Source: Legionella genomosp. 1
GTDB taxonomy: Bacteria; Pseudomonadota; Gammaproteobacteria; Legionellales; Legionellaceae
DNA length: 15,854 nt
Direction: 5' to 3'
Assembly (NCBI GenBank): GCA_945865355.1
Contig: CAMBDN010000033.1
Span: 1 to 15,854, forward strand
Part shown: one piece after another, positions 1 through 9,400 of the stretch
Layout of the letters: each line of letters begins with the position of its first letter
Position numbering within the stretch: the first letter of the stretch is position 1
Notes under the pieces: generated by a model
Told to the model about the DNA's origin: nothing
Databases searched by the model: none
The model's input: only the letters and a program-made list of their open reading frames with translations
Translations under genes and position numbers: made by a program

Positions 1-192
1 AAAAAAAAGTAATCCGTAATATAGATTAATCAATGTAAAAATTGCTCACTATCATATCAAATTTTGTACGCAAATGCACTCATTTTATCCGATTTAACGA
101 TTAATAACTTATTTGTAACGTGCTAAGAAGCCAAGAATCGCCATCCTAAACACAATATAGGATGACGTATTGAAGAGTTATGAGACATGAAA

Positions 193-2220
193 TTATAAAA
201 GAGCTGCCAAACGACAAGCTTGATCAATGGCATGACGCGCATCAAGTTCTAAAGCCTTAAATGCCCCTCCTATAAGATGGACCGATTGCCCAGCTTGTTT
301 CAGTGGCTCATACAGTGTACGTAGCTCAACTTGTCCAGTACAAATGACTACTGAATCCACATCCAGCGTCCGTGGCTTTTCATCCACCACTATATGTAGG
401 CCTTGATCATCAATACGAACGTAAGTAACACCAACCAACGTTTCCACACGCTTATGCTTTAAGCCTAAACGATGGATCCAACCGGTCGTTTTACCCAGTC
501 TTTTACCAGGTTTCTCTTTTTTACGCTGTAGCAAATAGACTTGACGCGGACTTTCTGAAAAGATCGCCTTTTTTATGCCCCCACGGTGGGTTACTTTAAT
601 ATCAATACCCCATTCATTATAAAATGCCTGCCGGTCTTGCTCAAGTCCATCGTGCGTCAAAAACTCGGCCACATCAAAGCCAATGCCCCCTGCACCAATA
701 ATGGCAACTCGTTTCCCAGGAATTTTACGCTGTTGAATAACATCAAGATACGTCATGACCTTTTCATGTTGAATGCCATCAATCTCAGGAATTCGCGGAC
801 TTACCCCTGTTGCTAGAACGACGGTATCGAAACCTTGTAATACCTCAAGAGTCGCTTCTGTCGATAGGCGAATATCGACCTGATATTTTTCTAACTGATA
901 GTTAAAATAATTGAGCGTATGCTGAAACTCCTCTTTACCAGGAATATTCTTAGCAAGATTAAATTGCCCACCTAAGACATGGCTCTTTTCAAATAAGGTA
1001 ATTTGATGACCGCGCTCCGCTGCAACAGCAGCAAAAGCTAGTCCTGCGGGTCCTGATCCAACCACCGCTATCCGTTTGATTTGATCAACAGCTTGATAGA
1101 CCAGTTCAGTTTCATTGCATGCTCGTGGATTGACTAAACAGGACGCCTTTTTATTAACAAAGACTTGGTCTAGACACGCTTGATTACAAGCAATACATAT
1201 ATTTATAGCTTGAGACTCGCCTAAACTGGCCTTAACAGCAAATTGCGGATCAGCAAGAAACGGTCTTGCCATTGATATCATGTCCGCCGCGCCTTCTTCT
1301 ATAAGAGCATTCGCTAACTCTGGGGTGTTAATGCGATTAGAAGTAATGATCGGTATATTGATTTCGGGTTTCAATTGTTTGGTAATCTGGCTGAAGGCTG
1401 CCGCAGGAACCGACGTCGCAATGGTTGGGATTCTTGCTTCATGCCATCCAATCCCTGTATTGACGATAGTAGCTCCAGCCAGCTCAATCGCTTTAGCCAA
1501 CATAACTACCTCATCCCAACTACTACCATCAGCAATTAAATCAAGCATGGATAAACGATAAATGATAATAAAATCATCACCTACTACTTCACGCACCGTA
1601 CGTACGATCTCTACAGGGAACCGCATACGATTGGCAAAGCTACCGCCCCATTCATCATGACGTTGGTTTGTGTGACTAACAATAAATTGATTAATCAAAT
1701 AGCCTTCGCTACCCATGATTTCAACCCCATCATAACCCGCCGCTTTTGCTAAATGAGCACAACGCGCAAAATCTTGAATTGTTTTTCGCACCCGACGCTT
1801 GCCCATGCCCCATGGCTTAAACGGGCTAATGGGGGATTTCAATCGGCTGGGTGCCACAATAAAGGGATGATAACCATACCGACCTGCATGCAACATTTGC
1901 AATGCAATTTTCCCACCAGATTCATGTACAACATGGGTTATTAGTTCATGTCTTTGCTGTTCTTTCTTCGTTGTTAATTTTGCCGCAAACGGTGCCAAAC
2001 GACCGGCACGATTAGGTGAAAAACCTCCGGTAACAATCAGCCCAACTCCACCCTGTGCCCGCTCTCGATAAAATGCAGCTAATCGCTGTAAACTATCTTT
2101 GTCTTCTTCAAGCCCAGTATGCATTGAGCCCATCAACAAACGATTCTTAAGTGTCGTAAAACCCAAATCCAATGGTTGGAACAGGGCCTTAAAAGGGGTA
2201 TTGTCAATTTTCAATTCCAT
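193..2220 (-). CDS. fadH: NADPH-dependent 2,4-dienoyl-CoA reductase
   Basis: Cytoplasmic iron-sulfur flavoenzyme that reduces 2,4-dienoyl-CoA with NADPH, letting beta-oxidation handle unsaturated fatty acids. The protein aligns along its whole length with E. coli FadH (about 672 aa). It has an N-terminal FMN-binding TIM barrel of the old-yellow-enzyme type, then a 4Fe-4S cluster motif with spacing Cx2Cx3Cx11C (Cys342, 345, 349, 361 from the chosen start). The FAD Rossmann motif VVGSGPAG and the NADPH motif IIGAGGIGFD follow. The tyrosine in MGSEGYLIN and the histidine in GIGWHEAR match the known catalytic Tyr166 and His252 of E. coli. I chose the ATG at 2220, two codons after an in-frame GTG at 2226: an AGAGAG ribosome site lies 5 bases before the ATG and would overlap the GTG. 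The result is 675 aa. It diverges from sodC. The family is close to certain. Confidence 0.96.
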   Translation of the reverse strand: MELKIDNTPFKALFQPLDLGFTTLKNRLLMGSMHTGLEEDKDSLQRLAAFYRERAQGGVGLIVTGGFSPNRAGRLAPFAAKLTTKKEQQRHELITHVVHESGGKIALQMLHAGRYGYHPFIVAPSRLKSPISPFKPWGMGKRRVRKTIQDFARCAHLAKAAGYDGVEIMGSEGYLINQFIVSHTNQRHDEWGGSFANRMRFPVEIVRTVREVVGDDFIIIYRLSMLDLIADGSSWDEVVMLAKAIELAGATIVNTGIGWHEARIPTIATSVPAAAFSQITKQLKPEINIPIITSNRINTPELANALIEEGAADMISMARPFLADPQFAVKASLGESQAINICIACNQACLDQVFVNKKASCLVNPRACNETELVYQAVDQIKRIAVVGSGPAGLAFAAVAAERGHQITLFEKSHVLGGQFNLAKNIPGKEEFQHTLNYFNYQLEKYQVDIRLSTEATLEVLQGFDTVVLATGVSPRIPEIDGIQHEKVMTYLDVIQQRKIPGKRVAIIGAGGIGFDVAEFLTHDGLEQDRQAFYNEWGIDIKVTHRGGIKKAIFSESPRQVYLLQRKKEKPGKRLGKTTGWIHRLGLKHKRVETLVGVTYVRIDDQGLHIVVDEKPRTLDVDSVVICTGQVELRTLYEPLKQAGQSVHLIGGAFKALELDARHAIDQACRLAALL

Positions 2221-2296
2221 ATGCACTCTCTAATCTAAAGCCTATAAAAAAACACACAGTCTACTAGTTACAATAAAACTATGATACTTTAAGAAA

Positions 2297-2302
2297 TATA
2301 AT
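2297..2302 (+). promoter_or_regulatory. putative -10 element for sodC
   Basis: A perfect TATAAT hexamer lies 24 bases before the sodC start codon, which itself has a good ribosome site (AGAAGGG at 2314-2320, 6 bases before ATG). No convincing -35 box sits 16-18 bases upstream, so this is a candidate only. The same 106-bp spacer must also hold the divergent fadH promoter, for which I see no clear consensus. Confidence 0.4.
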
Positions 2303-2326
2303 TACACACGTACAGAAGGGATTCAT

Positions 2327-2818
2327 ATGAACAAACTTACACTGTTAGTCACTTCAACATTATTCAGCATTTCCACAAGTTTTGCAGCGCAAGTTACCAG
2401 TACCATTTATGCAACCAATGACGCGACAATACCGATAGGCGAGGTCGTATTTCTTGATACTTCATACGGTTTGTTAATTACTCCGAAATTAACAACCTTA
2501 CCACCTGGACTCCATGGCTTTCACTTGCATCAACGTGCAAATTGTGGGGATCACGGCACTAGCGCTGGTGGACACTACGACCCCATGAATACGAACAGTC
2601 ATCAAGGTCCCTATGGCGAAGGCCATTTAGGTGATTTACCGGTGCTTTACGTTGATGACAAAGGCAGTGCCAACACAGCTACGTTAGCACCCCGTTTGAA
2701 AACTAGCGATCTGAAAGGCTTATCGGTAATGATCCATGCTGACGGTGATAATTACAGTGATACTCCCCCTCTTGGCGGTGGTGGAGCAAGGATGGCTTGT
2801 GGGACGCTTCCGGAGTAA
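2327..2818 (+). CDS. sodC: periplasmic Cu/Zn superoxide dismutase
   Basis: Dismutates superoxide to oxygen and peroxide in the periplasm, a defence often kept by bacteria that meet phagocytes. The first 20 residues form a typical Sec signal peptide (MNKL, hydrophobic core, cleavage near SFA/AQ). The mature part carries all metal ligands in order: His66 and His68 in GFHLH, His83 in AGGHYDP (bridging), His92, His100 and Asp103 in GHLGDLP (zinc), and His137 in MIHADGDN (copper). Cys73 and Cys158 can form the conserved disulfide, and the closing GGGGARMACG motif is intact. At 163 aa it is slightly shorter than E. coli SodC because the loop after Cys73 is short. The usual glycine after HA is replaced by aspartate (HADGDN). 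It has a single-gene layout with a hairpin terminator shared with convergent purA. Confidence 0.96.
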   Translation: MNKLTLLVTSTLFSISTSFAAQVTSTIYATNDATIPIGEVVFLDTSYGLLITPKLTTLPPGLHGFHLHQRANCGDHGTSAGGHYDPMNTNSHQGPYGEGHLGDLPVLYVDDKGSANTATLAPRLKTSDLKGLSVMIHADGDNYSDTPPLGGGGARMACGTLPE

Positions 2819-2863
2819 CTGACTGCCTCTAAGGTAGATGAGGAGGGGTTTGTTAAATACGTT

Positions 2864-2894
2864 GATAGACTCCCTTGTTGAAAGGGAGTCTATC
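2864..2894. terminator. bidirectional terminator between sodC and purA
   Basis: A perfect 13-bp stem (GATAGACTCCCTT paired with its complement) with a 5-base loop lies between two convergent genes. Its tail is T-rich on the + strand (ATTAGCTTAATTATTTTCT), though not an unbroken T run. Position and stem strength suggest that it stops both sodC and purA transcripts. Confidence 0.75.
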
Positions 2895-2911
2895 ATTAGC
2901 TTAATTATTTT

Positions 2912-4207
2912 CTATGCAAACGGATCGCGCAGGATGATTGTTGAATCGCGTTCGGCTCCAGTTGAAAGCATATCAACAGGTATGTCTAGTAACTCTTCAA
3001 TGCGCTTAATGTACGCGATGGCATTTGCAGGAAGATCTGCCAATGTTGTAACATCGGCTGTTGACTCCTGCCAACCAGGCATATCTTCATACACAGGCTG
3101 TAAATCTACAAAATCTTCAGCTGCCTGTGGCGGATGTGATAATAATCGGCCATCCTTCTCACGGTATGCAACAGCTATTCGAACCATGTCCATGCCATCT
3201 AAAACATCAAGCTTCGTTAAGCATAAGCCAGATAGGCTATTGATTTCAATCGATCGTCTTAGCAGTACAGCATCAAACCATCCACAACGCCTTGGACGAC
3301 CAGTAACTGCGCCAAACTCATTACCCTTTGACGCCAATCGTTGACCAATATCATCACTCAATTCAGTTGGAAATGGCCCGCCCCCAACACGCGTGGTATA
3401 TGCTTTGGTGATACCAAGTATATAGTCCAGATAACGAGGCCCAAACCCTGCACCGTTGATCACACTCCCTACACAGGTATTAGACGATGTAACGAACGGA
3501 TAGGTGCCATGATCGATGTCTAAATAAACACCTTGAGCCCCTTCAAACAAAATGGCATCACCGCGTCGACGATGTTCGTGCAATTCTTTCGACGTATCAG
3601 TCACCATTGGCGCGATTTCTTCAGCCCAAGCTAGTGACTCTTGTAATAATTTTTCCGTGTCAACGGCAGGCTGATGAAAATACGTTGTTAAAATAAAATT
3701 GTGGTATTCCAGCAACTCAACCAGTTTATTAACAAAACGTTCACGATGAAGCAAATCACCGACTCTTAGTGCGCGCCGTGCTATTTTATCTTCATAAGCG
3801 GGTCCAATACCCCGCCCTGTAGTTCCAATAGCAGCCTTACCCTGACGGGCCTCTCGCGCTTTATCTAAAGCCACATGGCAAGGTAAAATTAATGGGCATG
3901 CCTGACTTATATGTAAGCGGCTACGTACATCAATCCCTTTTACTTCTAATTCTTTGATTTCAGCCAGTAACGCATCGGGTGCCAACACGACCCCGTTGCC
4001 AATATAACATTGAACATGGGGACGTAATATTCCAGAAGGAATCAGCCGCAAAACGGTCTTTTCACCCTTAATTTTCAAGGTGTGTCCTGCATTGTGTCCA
4101 CCCTGGTAGCGAACAACAACTTGGGCATTCTGGGTTAATAAGTCAACTATCTTACCTTTACCTTCATCGCCCCACTGTGTACCCACAACAACTACATTTT
4201 TACCCAT
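2912..4207 (-). CDS. purA: adenylosuccinate synthetase
   Basis: Joins IMP and aspartate using GTP to make adenylosuccinate, the first committed step from IMP to AMP. At 431 aa it has the family's usual length (E. coli 432). Visible landmarks are the P-loop region GTQWGDEGKGK at the N-terminus with catalytic Asp14, RYQGGHNAGHT with catalytic His42, the IMP-binding GTTGRGIGPAYEDK at 128-141, DHGTYPFVTSSNT, VGGGPFPTEL, the base-recognition motif TKLDVLDG, and TGAERDSTI near the end. The ATG is preceded by AAGAG at 6 bases. It lies downstream of hflKC, a common gammaproteobacterial order, but an intrinsic terminator between hflC and purA and an 81-base leader suggest its own promoter. I could not find a convincing sigma-70 box there. 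Confidence 0.97.
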   Translation of the reverse strand: MGKNVVVVGTQWGDEGKGKIVDLLTQNAQVVVRYQGGHNAGHTLKIKGEKTVLRLIPSGILRPHVQCYIGNGVVLAPDALLAEIKELEVKGIDVRSRLHISQACPLILPCHVALDKAREARQGKAAIGTTGRGIGPAYEDKIARRALRVGDLLHRERFVNKLVELLEYHNFILTTYFHQPAVDTEKLLQESLAWAEEIAPMVTDTSKELHEHRRRGDAILFEGAQGVYLDIDHGTYPFVTSSNTCVGSVINGAGFGPRYLDYILGITKAYTTRVGGGPFPTELSDDIGQRLASKGNEFGAVTGRPRRCGWFDAVLLRRSIEINSLSGLCLTKLDVLDGMDMVRIAVAYREKDGRLLSHPPQAAEDFVDLQPVYEDMPGWQESTADVTTLADLPANAIAYIKRIEELLDIPVDMLSTGAERDSTIILRDPFA

Positions 4208-4227
4208 GTTAAGCTCTTAATTTGCAA

Positions 4228-4245
4228 AGGAACGATGACGTTCCT
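4228..4245. repeat. inverted repeat in purA leader
   Basis: AGGAACG and its complement CGTTCCT form a 7-bp dyad with a 4-base spacer, about 20 bases before the purA start. It does not match the E. coli PurR operator pattern. It could be a small RNA hairpin or an operator; it may also be chance. Confidence 0.35.
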
Positions 4246-4286
4246 AATTGATGAACGATGGTGAGCAAAATAGCACTTACCAACAT

Positions 4287-4316
4287 AAAAAAAGGGTTAA
4301 TCACTTAACCCTTTTT
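4287..4316 (-). terminator. intrinsic terminator after hflC
   Basis: On the - strand, AAAAAGGGTTAA pairs with TTAACCCTTTTT in a 12-bp stem with a 4-base loop. The second arm runs into a block of seven T. It begins 16 bases past the hflC stop codon. This is a classic Rho-independent terminator and separates hflKC from purA. Confidence 0.85.
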
Positions 4317-4331
4317 AAAAAGTGATTATAG

Positions 4332-5252
4332 TTAATTCTTGGCGACAACACCATTCCCTTTTACAAAGCCGCGTTTAAAATACGCGAAAAATGCACTGTC
4401 TTGATCAAGAACCAAAATGTCTTGTTTGCTGTTAAAACTATTTTCATATGCTTTTAAGCTGCGATAAAAAGCAAAGAAATCAACGTTTTGTCCAAAGGCT
4501 TGAGCATAAATAGCAGCAGCTTTTGCTTGTCCGCGAGCGCGAATCATTTGTCCTTCGCTGCGTGCTTTAGCAAGCAAAATGGTAACTTTTGCATCAGCTG
4601 CTGCTTGAATGGCTTCTGCTGCAGAATGTCCATCAGCTCGATGTCGGTTAGAAATTTGCTGCATATTAGCTCTCATCAACTGATACACCACGTTACTGGT
4701 GTTCTCTGGTAACTCGATACCTTTAATACGTACATCGACCACCTGAATACCCAACTCTCCGGCTTGTTGCTCAGCTCGCTCACGCAATACAGCCATCAAA
4801 TCATCACGGCCACCTGAAACCACATCCGAAATCGTCCGTTTACCAAATTGAGCACGCAAATAAGTATTCAGCTGCTGCTCAAGCAATGTTTCTGCCTTGA
4901 ACTGGCTACCGCCTGTTGATTTAAAATAGCGTGCAAGATCTTCAATACGCCATTTCACATAATAATCAACAATCACATCTTTCTTTTCCTTAGTGACTAT
5001 TCGCGATGATTTAATATCCATTGTCTGAATACGTGTATCAAACGCCCTTACATTTTCTATAAATGGCATTTTTGCATGTAATCCAGGCGACAAAATGATC
5101 GGTTTATGTGTTGATGGATCATCAACCAAGCGCCCTAAGCGCAAAAGTATCGCATGTTGCCCTTGGGTAATAGTGAACATACTGGTGAGTGCTACCAACA
5201 GAATGACAACAATTAACGCACCAACGGTTATTTTCGTAGCAGTCGCATTCAT
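4332..5252 (-). CDS. hflC: FtsH protease modulator HflC
   Basis: Band-7/SPFH membrane protein that, with HflK, forms a large complex around the FtsH protease and restrains its degradation of membrane proteins. One N-terminal membrane segment (about residues 10-27) is followed by a periplasmic SPFH domain containing LSPGLHAKMPFI and FDTRIQTMD. A long helical region rich in Ala, Glu and Arg comes next (EAIQAAADAKVTILLAKARSEGQ), then a C-terminal FFAFYRSLKAYENSF segment typical of HflC. I chose the ATG at 5252, which overlaps the hflK TGA (TGATG), over the TTG one codon earlier: AGGGAGGAG stands 6 bases before the ATG. This gives 306 aa. Translational coupling with hflK fits the need for paired subunits. 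Confidence 0.95.
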   Translation of the reverse strand: MNATATKITVGALIVVILLVALTSMFTITQGQHAILLRLGRLVDDPSTHKPIILSPGLHAKMPFIENVRAFDTRIQTMDIKSSRIVTKEKKDVIVDYYVKWRIEDLARYFKSTGGSQFKAETLLEQQLNTYLRAQFGKRTISDVVSGGRDDLMAVLRERAEQQAGELGIQVVDVRIKGIELPENTSNVVYQLMRANMQQISNRHRADGHSAAEAIQAAADAKVTILLAKARSEGQMIRARGQAKAAAIYAQAFGQNVDFFAFYRSLKAYENSFNSKQDILVLDQDSAFFAYFKRGFVKGNGVVAKN

Positions 5253-6400
5253 CAATTGCTCCTCCCTAGACGCTCAGTGGGTCGGGTAATTTCGCGACCA
5301 TCAAACAACAAATTGCCATCCCCATCTTGACTTGCCACTTTTTTGTCGTTAGCTCCTGCTCCATGGGTCGGAGACAATGGTTGCGTTGATATTAACTTAT
5401 CTAATGGCAAATAAAGCATGTTACCCGCCTTGCCATCCACAACAACTTTACTGGTTTTACTCAGCACCTCTTGCATTGCATCTAGATACATACGTTGGCC
5501 TGTTATGAAAGGTGAGCGCGTATACTCAGGCAACAATGCTAAAAATTCAGCAACTTCTCCTGAGGCTCGCAACACGACCTGTTCCTCATAAGCTTTTGCT
5601 TCTGCAAAGATCCGTTTAGCATTACCTTCAGCAATAGGCACGACACGTGCCTCATAAGCTTCAGCTTGACCAATAAAACGTTTTTCATCTTCTTGGGCTC
5701 TAATCGCATCATCAAAGGCATCTTGCACACTTTCAGGCGCTCGCGCCGGTTGGGGAGCTACGTTTACAATCACAATACCTGTTTTGTACATTTCTAGAAT
5801 CTTAACCAAAGACTCTTGTACATTAGCCCCCCAAGCCTCCCGCCCCTCAGTGATCAGCTGATCTAATGTCGTGGTCCCCACTACTTGTCGAAGAGCGCTG
5901 GAGGTTGCTTGTTTTAATCCTTCTACAGGATCTGCAACATTAAACAAATACTCACGCAGATCACCGATGCGATATTGCACCACTAATGAAATAGCAACCA
6001 AATTCTCATCTTTGGTTAGCATCTGAGCCGAGTAGGAATAGTCGGAGACACGATCCATATTCAAGACAATTTTGGAAGAAATTAAACGAGGGATCCAATG
6101 CGGGCCAGGCCCTACTGTTTCAACATATTTACCAAAACGGAGGATAGCGGCCTGTTCTGCCGGATCAACAATAAAAATTCCAGAAATTGCCCAGAGAATA
6201 AATGCGACGAGAGCTATTAGACCAGCAAGCAACCCACCGCCTGAATTCGTATTAGACGGGCTATTATCCGGCTTTGCAGAACCACCAAAAAAAACTTTTT
6301 TCAATTTAAGCTGCAGACGCTTTAATGCCTCGTCAAGATCTGGAGGCTGATTCTTACCACCCCATGGATCCTTACCTTTATCTGGCTCATTCCACCCCAT
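5252..6400 (-). CDS. hflK: FtsH protease modulator HflK
   Basis: Partner of HflC in the membrane complex that controls FtsH. The N-terminus is the typical glycine- and proline-rich cytoplasmic leader (MGWNEPDKGKDPWGG, PPDLDEALKRLQ). One membrane segment follows at about residues 57-77, then the SPFH domain (FIVDPAEQAAILRFGKY, GPGPHWIPR, VQYRIGDLREYLFNV) and a long helical stretch (AFDDAIRAQEDEKRFIGQAEAY). At 382 aa it is of ordinary length for the family. The ATG has GGAG 7 bases upstream. Its promoter is listed separately. In many gammaproteobacteria hfq and hflX precede this gene; here the next gene upstream is a giant helical protein instead. Confidence 0.95.
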   Translation of the reverse strand: MGWNEPDKGKDPWGGKNQPPDLDEALKRLQLKLKKVFFGGSAKPDNSPSNTNSGGGLLAGLIALVAFILWAISGIFIVDPAEQAAILRFGKYVETVGPGPHWIPRLISSKIVLNMDRVSDYSYSAQMLTKDENLVAISLVVQYRIGDLREYLFNVADPVEGLKQATSSALRQVVGTTTLDQLITEGREAWGANVQESLVKILEMYKTGIVIVNVAPQPARAPESVQDAFDDAIRAQEDEKRFIGQAEAYEARVVPIAEGNAKRIFAEAKAYEEQVVLRASGEVAEFLALLPEYTRSPFITGQRMYLDAMQEVLSKTSKVVVDGKAGNMLYLPLDKLISTQPLSPTHGAGANDKKVASQDGDGNLLFDGREITRPTERLGRSN

Positions 6401-6432
6401 GCGTCACTCCAGCCTTTTCGCAGAAAAATAGA

Positions 6433-6461
6433 ATTCTATGGCGTCTTAAGGGTTTAAGCAA
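6433..6461 (-). promoter_or_regulatory. sigma-70 promoter for hflKC
   Basis: On the - strand, TTGCTT (6456-6461) and TAGAAT (6433-6438) are separated by exactly 17 bases, and the -10 box ends about 32 bases before the hflK ATG. Both boxes are close to consensus. It lies in the short gap after the giant gene, so hflKC can be expressed independently of it. Confidence 0.7.
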
Positions 6462-6478
6462 GTGTAGATTATCTTAGA

Positions 6479-9400
6479 TTACGCCGCAGGTGGTATAATT
6501 TGGGGACTATCGGGTTGCACAGGAGGAACATCGTAACCCCTAGGTGCGGACGAGAATAGGTTGAATCGTGTACCAAAAAGACCTAAATTTTGTCCTGGTG
6601 ACTCTACCGATTTGACCAATTGTTTATAGCATTTATTGCGTTCAGGGGTATACAACCCAATTAACTCTATCAGCGATACTATACTTTGTTTTAACCAAGC
6701 AAAGGTAAAGGGTTCATAATGATGGTAGTCAAGAAGTTTAGTTCTAAACAAAGGTTCTTTAATAATGCGTTTTAAACCCGTTAATCGCTTAGCAACCGGC
6801 AATTCTTCATTTGAAGCAAGATCGTCCAGTTCTTCAACCAGTTGTGATTTTTTTCTTAAGGTCATAACACTTTCAAATACTGAACTGTTATTATGAATCG
6901 CAATACCTGATTGATGGGCATAATGTTTCAACCGATCAATAGCAGCCATTACTTTTTCTAGATGGTAGTATTCTTTATAATGTAGTCTCTCAAATTCTTT
7001 AACTTTTATCGCCAACAAGTTACCTACTTTTTGATCAATATCCTCTTTATTTTTTGCAGCCGATACGATTTCAACCTCAGACTCCTTCATAAACTCAGCT
7101 AACTTACGATTGTATTCTCTGCGACGATGAATGAGGCCAACAGGTCTCTCGGAAAGTTCTGCAACTTGTTTTTCAAAGCTTTTCTTAGTGTATTTTTCAA
7201 TAAATTGCTGATTCAATTCCACTTGCGACACTTGCAACGCATGTAAGTGAGTGATTTTCTCTTTGGAAGCGTCAAGAGTCAGCTGAAGAGTGGCATCGAT
7301 ACCTTGATAATAACTTGCTCCAGCAGCAACCAAAGCACCAATATTACACAAAGCAGGCTCGCCAGAAACACTGTTATTAAGCAACGGATCCAATACCGGA
7401 TGAGCACCCGTAGGAAGATTAACTCCGAGTAAGGGCTTTACTTCTTTTATAGTTGGCAATGCGTTTTTAAAATCATCAATTAACAGCGTCTTTAATGTTG
7501 TAATCCAGCTCTGATCTGAACCTTTGTAATCTTGATAGATTTTAATGCGCACTGACAAACGTTGTAATATTTCTCGTTTTTCAGCTATTCTTGTTTGTTC
7601 AAGAGCAGCATCGGCAACCCGTTTTTCTGCAGCGATGATGCGTTGCTCTATGGGTGATGTGCTCGAAACAAGCGCTATACAACGTTGTGATTTTAGCCCT
7701 AAAGGCTCAATTAACCCCTGATAAAAGGTATCAACGATCTCTTTCAACTGAGCAGTTAACTTGCCAGGTATTAAACCAAAATTGTCTTCAAAACGATCTG
7801 CCTCCAATAAAATATTGGTCAATAAATCGTCATTAATTGCACCGAGATTATCGATCACCGCATTGTGCGTTGCGCTGGCCATTTCCGCTAATTTTCCTTT
7901 TAAATCGCGAAATAACCGATACATGGTTGGTATCTCAAGAAACAATTTCAAATAAGAGCTGGAGTTTTCAACGATGCGTTCGATGTCCGCTGACACTTTA
8001 TCGGCATGTTGGTTTAAAGTTTCTATTCGCTCTTGTGGTAAATCGGTTTGTGAACGCATTGCGTTGATATGCTCTGGTATAACCAACAATGTATTGAGTG
8101 TATAAAAAAGTGCCGGATAATGCCCTTCTGTCAAGTCAACTGTCTTGCCTTCGATCTCTTGTGGCTCAGGTATATAGTGTTTACGTAACTCCATCAGCGC
8201 ATTATAACTGGTTTGTAACTTACCCCATATCTCGCCTTTCATAACGGCTAGAGAGGGCGTCACTCCAATTTGCTCTACCAGTTCACCGACTTTATACAGA
8301 TGAAAGCCGATCAAAAAAACATTATAAGAATATCTCGTTTCACTGCTCTGATCATTTAACTTTTGCAAATACGTCGCGGCCTGTTCTATATGGTACAAAC
8401 AATTAAATATTCTTTTAAGCGCTAATGCTTGACTACTTTGAGCTAACGCTTGATTCACATCTTCCAACTCAGGAAAAGGTAACCCAGTTTGGGCTCTCAC
8501 TAATTGGCTTTGTACTGACGGATTAAATACCAATGTCAGCTTTTGCAATGACTGACTAAAATCAGCGATGGCTTTTGCGTAATGGTCCTGTTTTAGGACA
8601 TGATGTGCTCTATTTGCTATTTTTTGTTCCTCTGGAACCAATGCACTTTCTAAAGCAGCGTTACGCTGGATAGCCTTTACTTGATTAGCAAAAATTACGC
8701 ATCGGCTATCTTGATGATGTTGCGCAAGAGCAAAGCATCTACGAATGCGGATGTCGTGAGCTAGAAAATCCGCAATATCAATACGACTAATGACTGGTTT
8801 GGGCTTGCCGGGACTTGCATCAGCAGTTAGTGCTGAAATAATATCTTTATCAAGTCTTTCTGCAATGTTTTCATCCAGACCCAATGCTAGTCCACTAACG
8901 AGGTGGGGTTGAAAAACGCTGTATAAATTACGTAATTTCCTTTTTTTTGCTTTATCAAAGTCCTTCAATGGTAATGGATGAGCTTCTGCTGTTAAAATTT
9001 GACAAAATTTGTCGTAGGCTTCTAACGCTTGTGCAAGCTGGTCACATCGTGTTTGGTATAATTGATATAGAACTGATACTTCTGTTGTTGATAGATCATC
9101 AAGCGAATCAATGGTATCGCTTGTGCCTGCAGCTATTTTTAACTCTGAAATTTTTACCGCAACGTCGTCAATTTGCAATGCTTGCGCCTCAGTAAATGGA
9201 CGGGGCTGTTGATAAAGTTTCTTAAGTAGAGCAACGGCCTCTAGTCTCAGTATTTCTGATTCGTTAATTGCAAACGGATCATCTGACTTCTTATATGGAA
9301 ATAATTTGAGGAATTTTACCTGGCTTGCAACGTTTGAAGTAATATTGCTGTTTAACCGGATATGGAATAGATGCGAAGCGGCCATTTTTGTCAGCCGTTG

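Noticed and set aside
142..164. CATCCTA/TAGGATG inverted repeat downstream of fadH as a terminator
   Set aside because: Only a 7-bp AT-rich stem with a 9-base loop and no T run on the - strand; too weak to call. Nothing else was found in positions 1-192.
2838..3344. 168-codon open frame on the + strand
   Set aside because: It lies antisense to purA, whose protein is a full-length confident match; the frame is a shadow and spans the shared terminator.
4208..4286. sigma-70 promoter for purA
   Set aside because: The best pair on the - strand (TTGCTC, 16 bases, TAGGAA) matches the -10 consensus poorly, so no site was listed.
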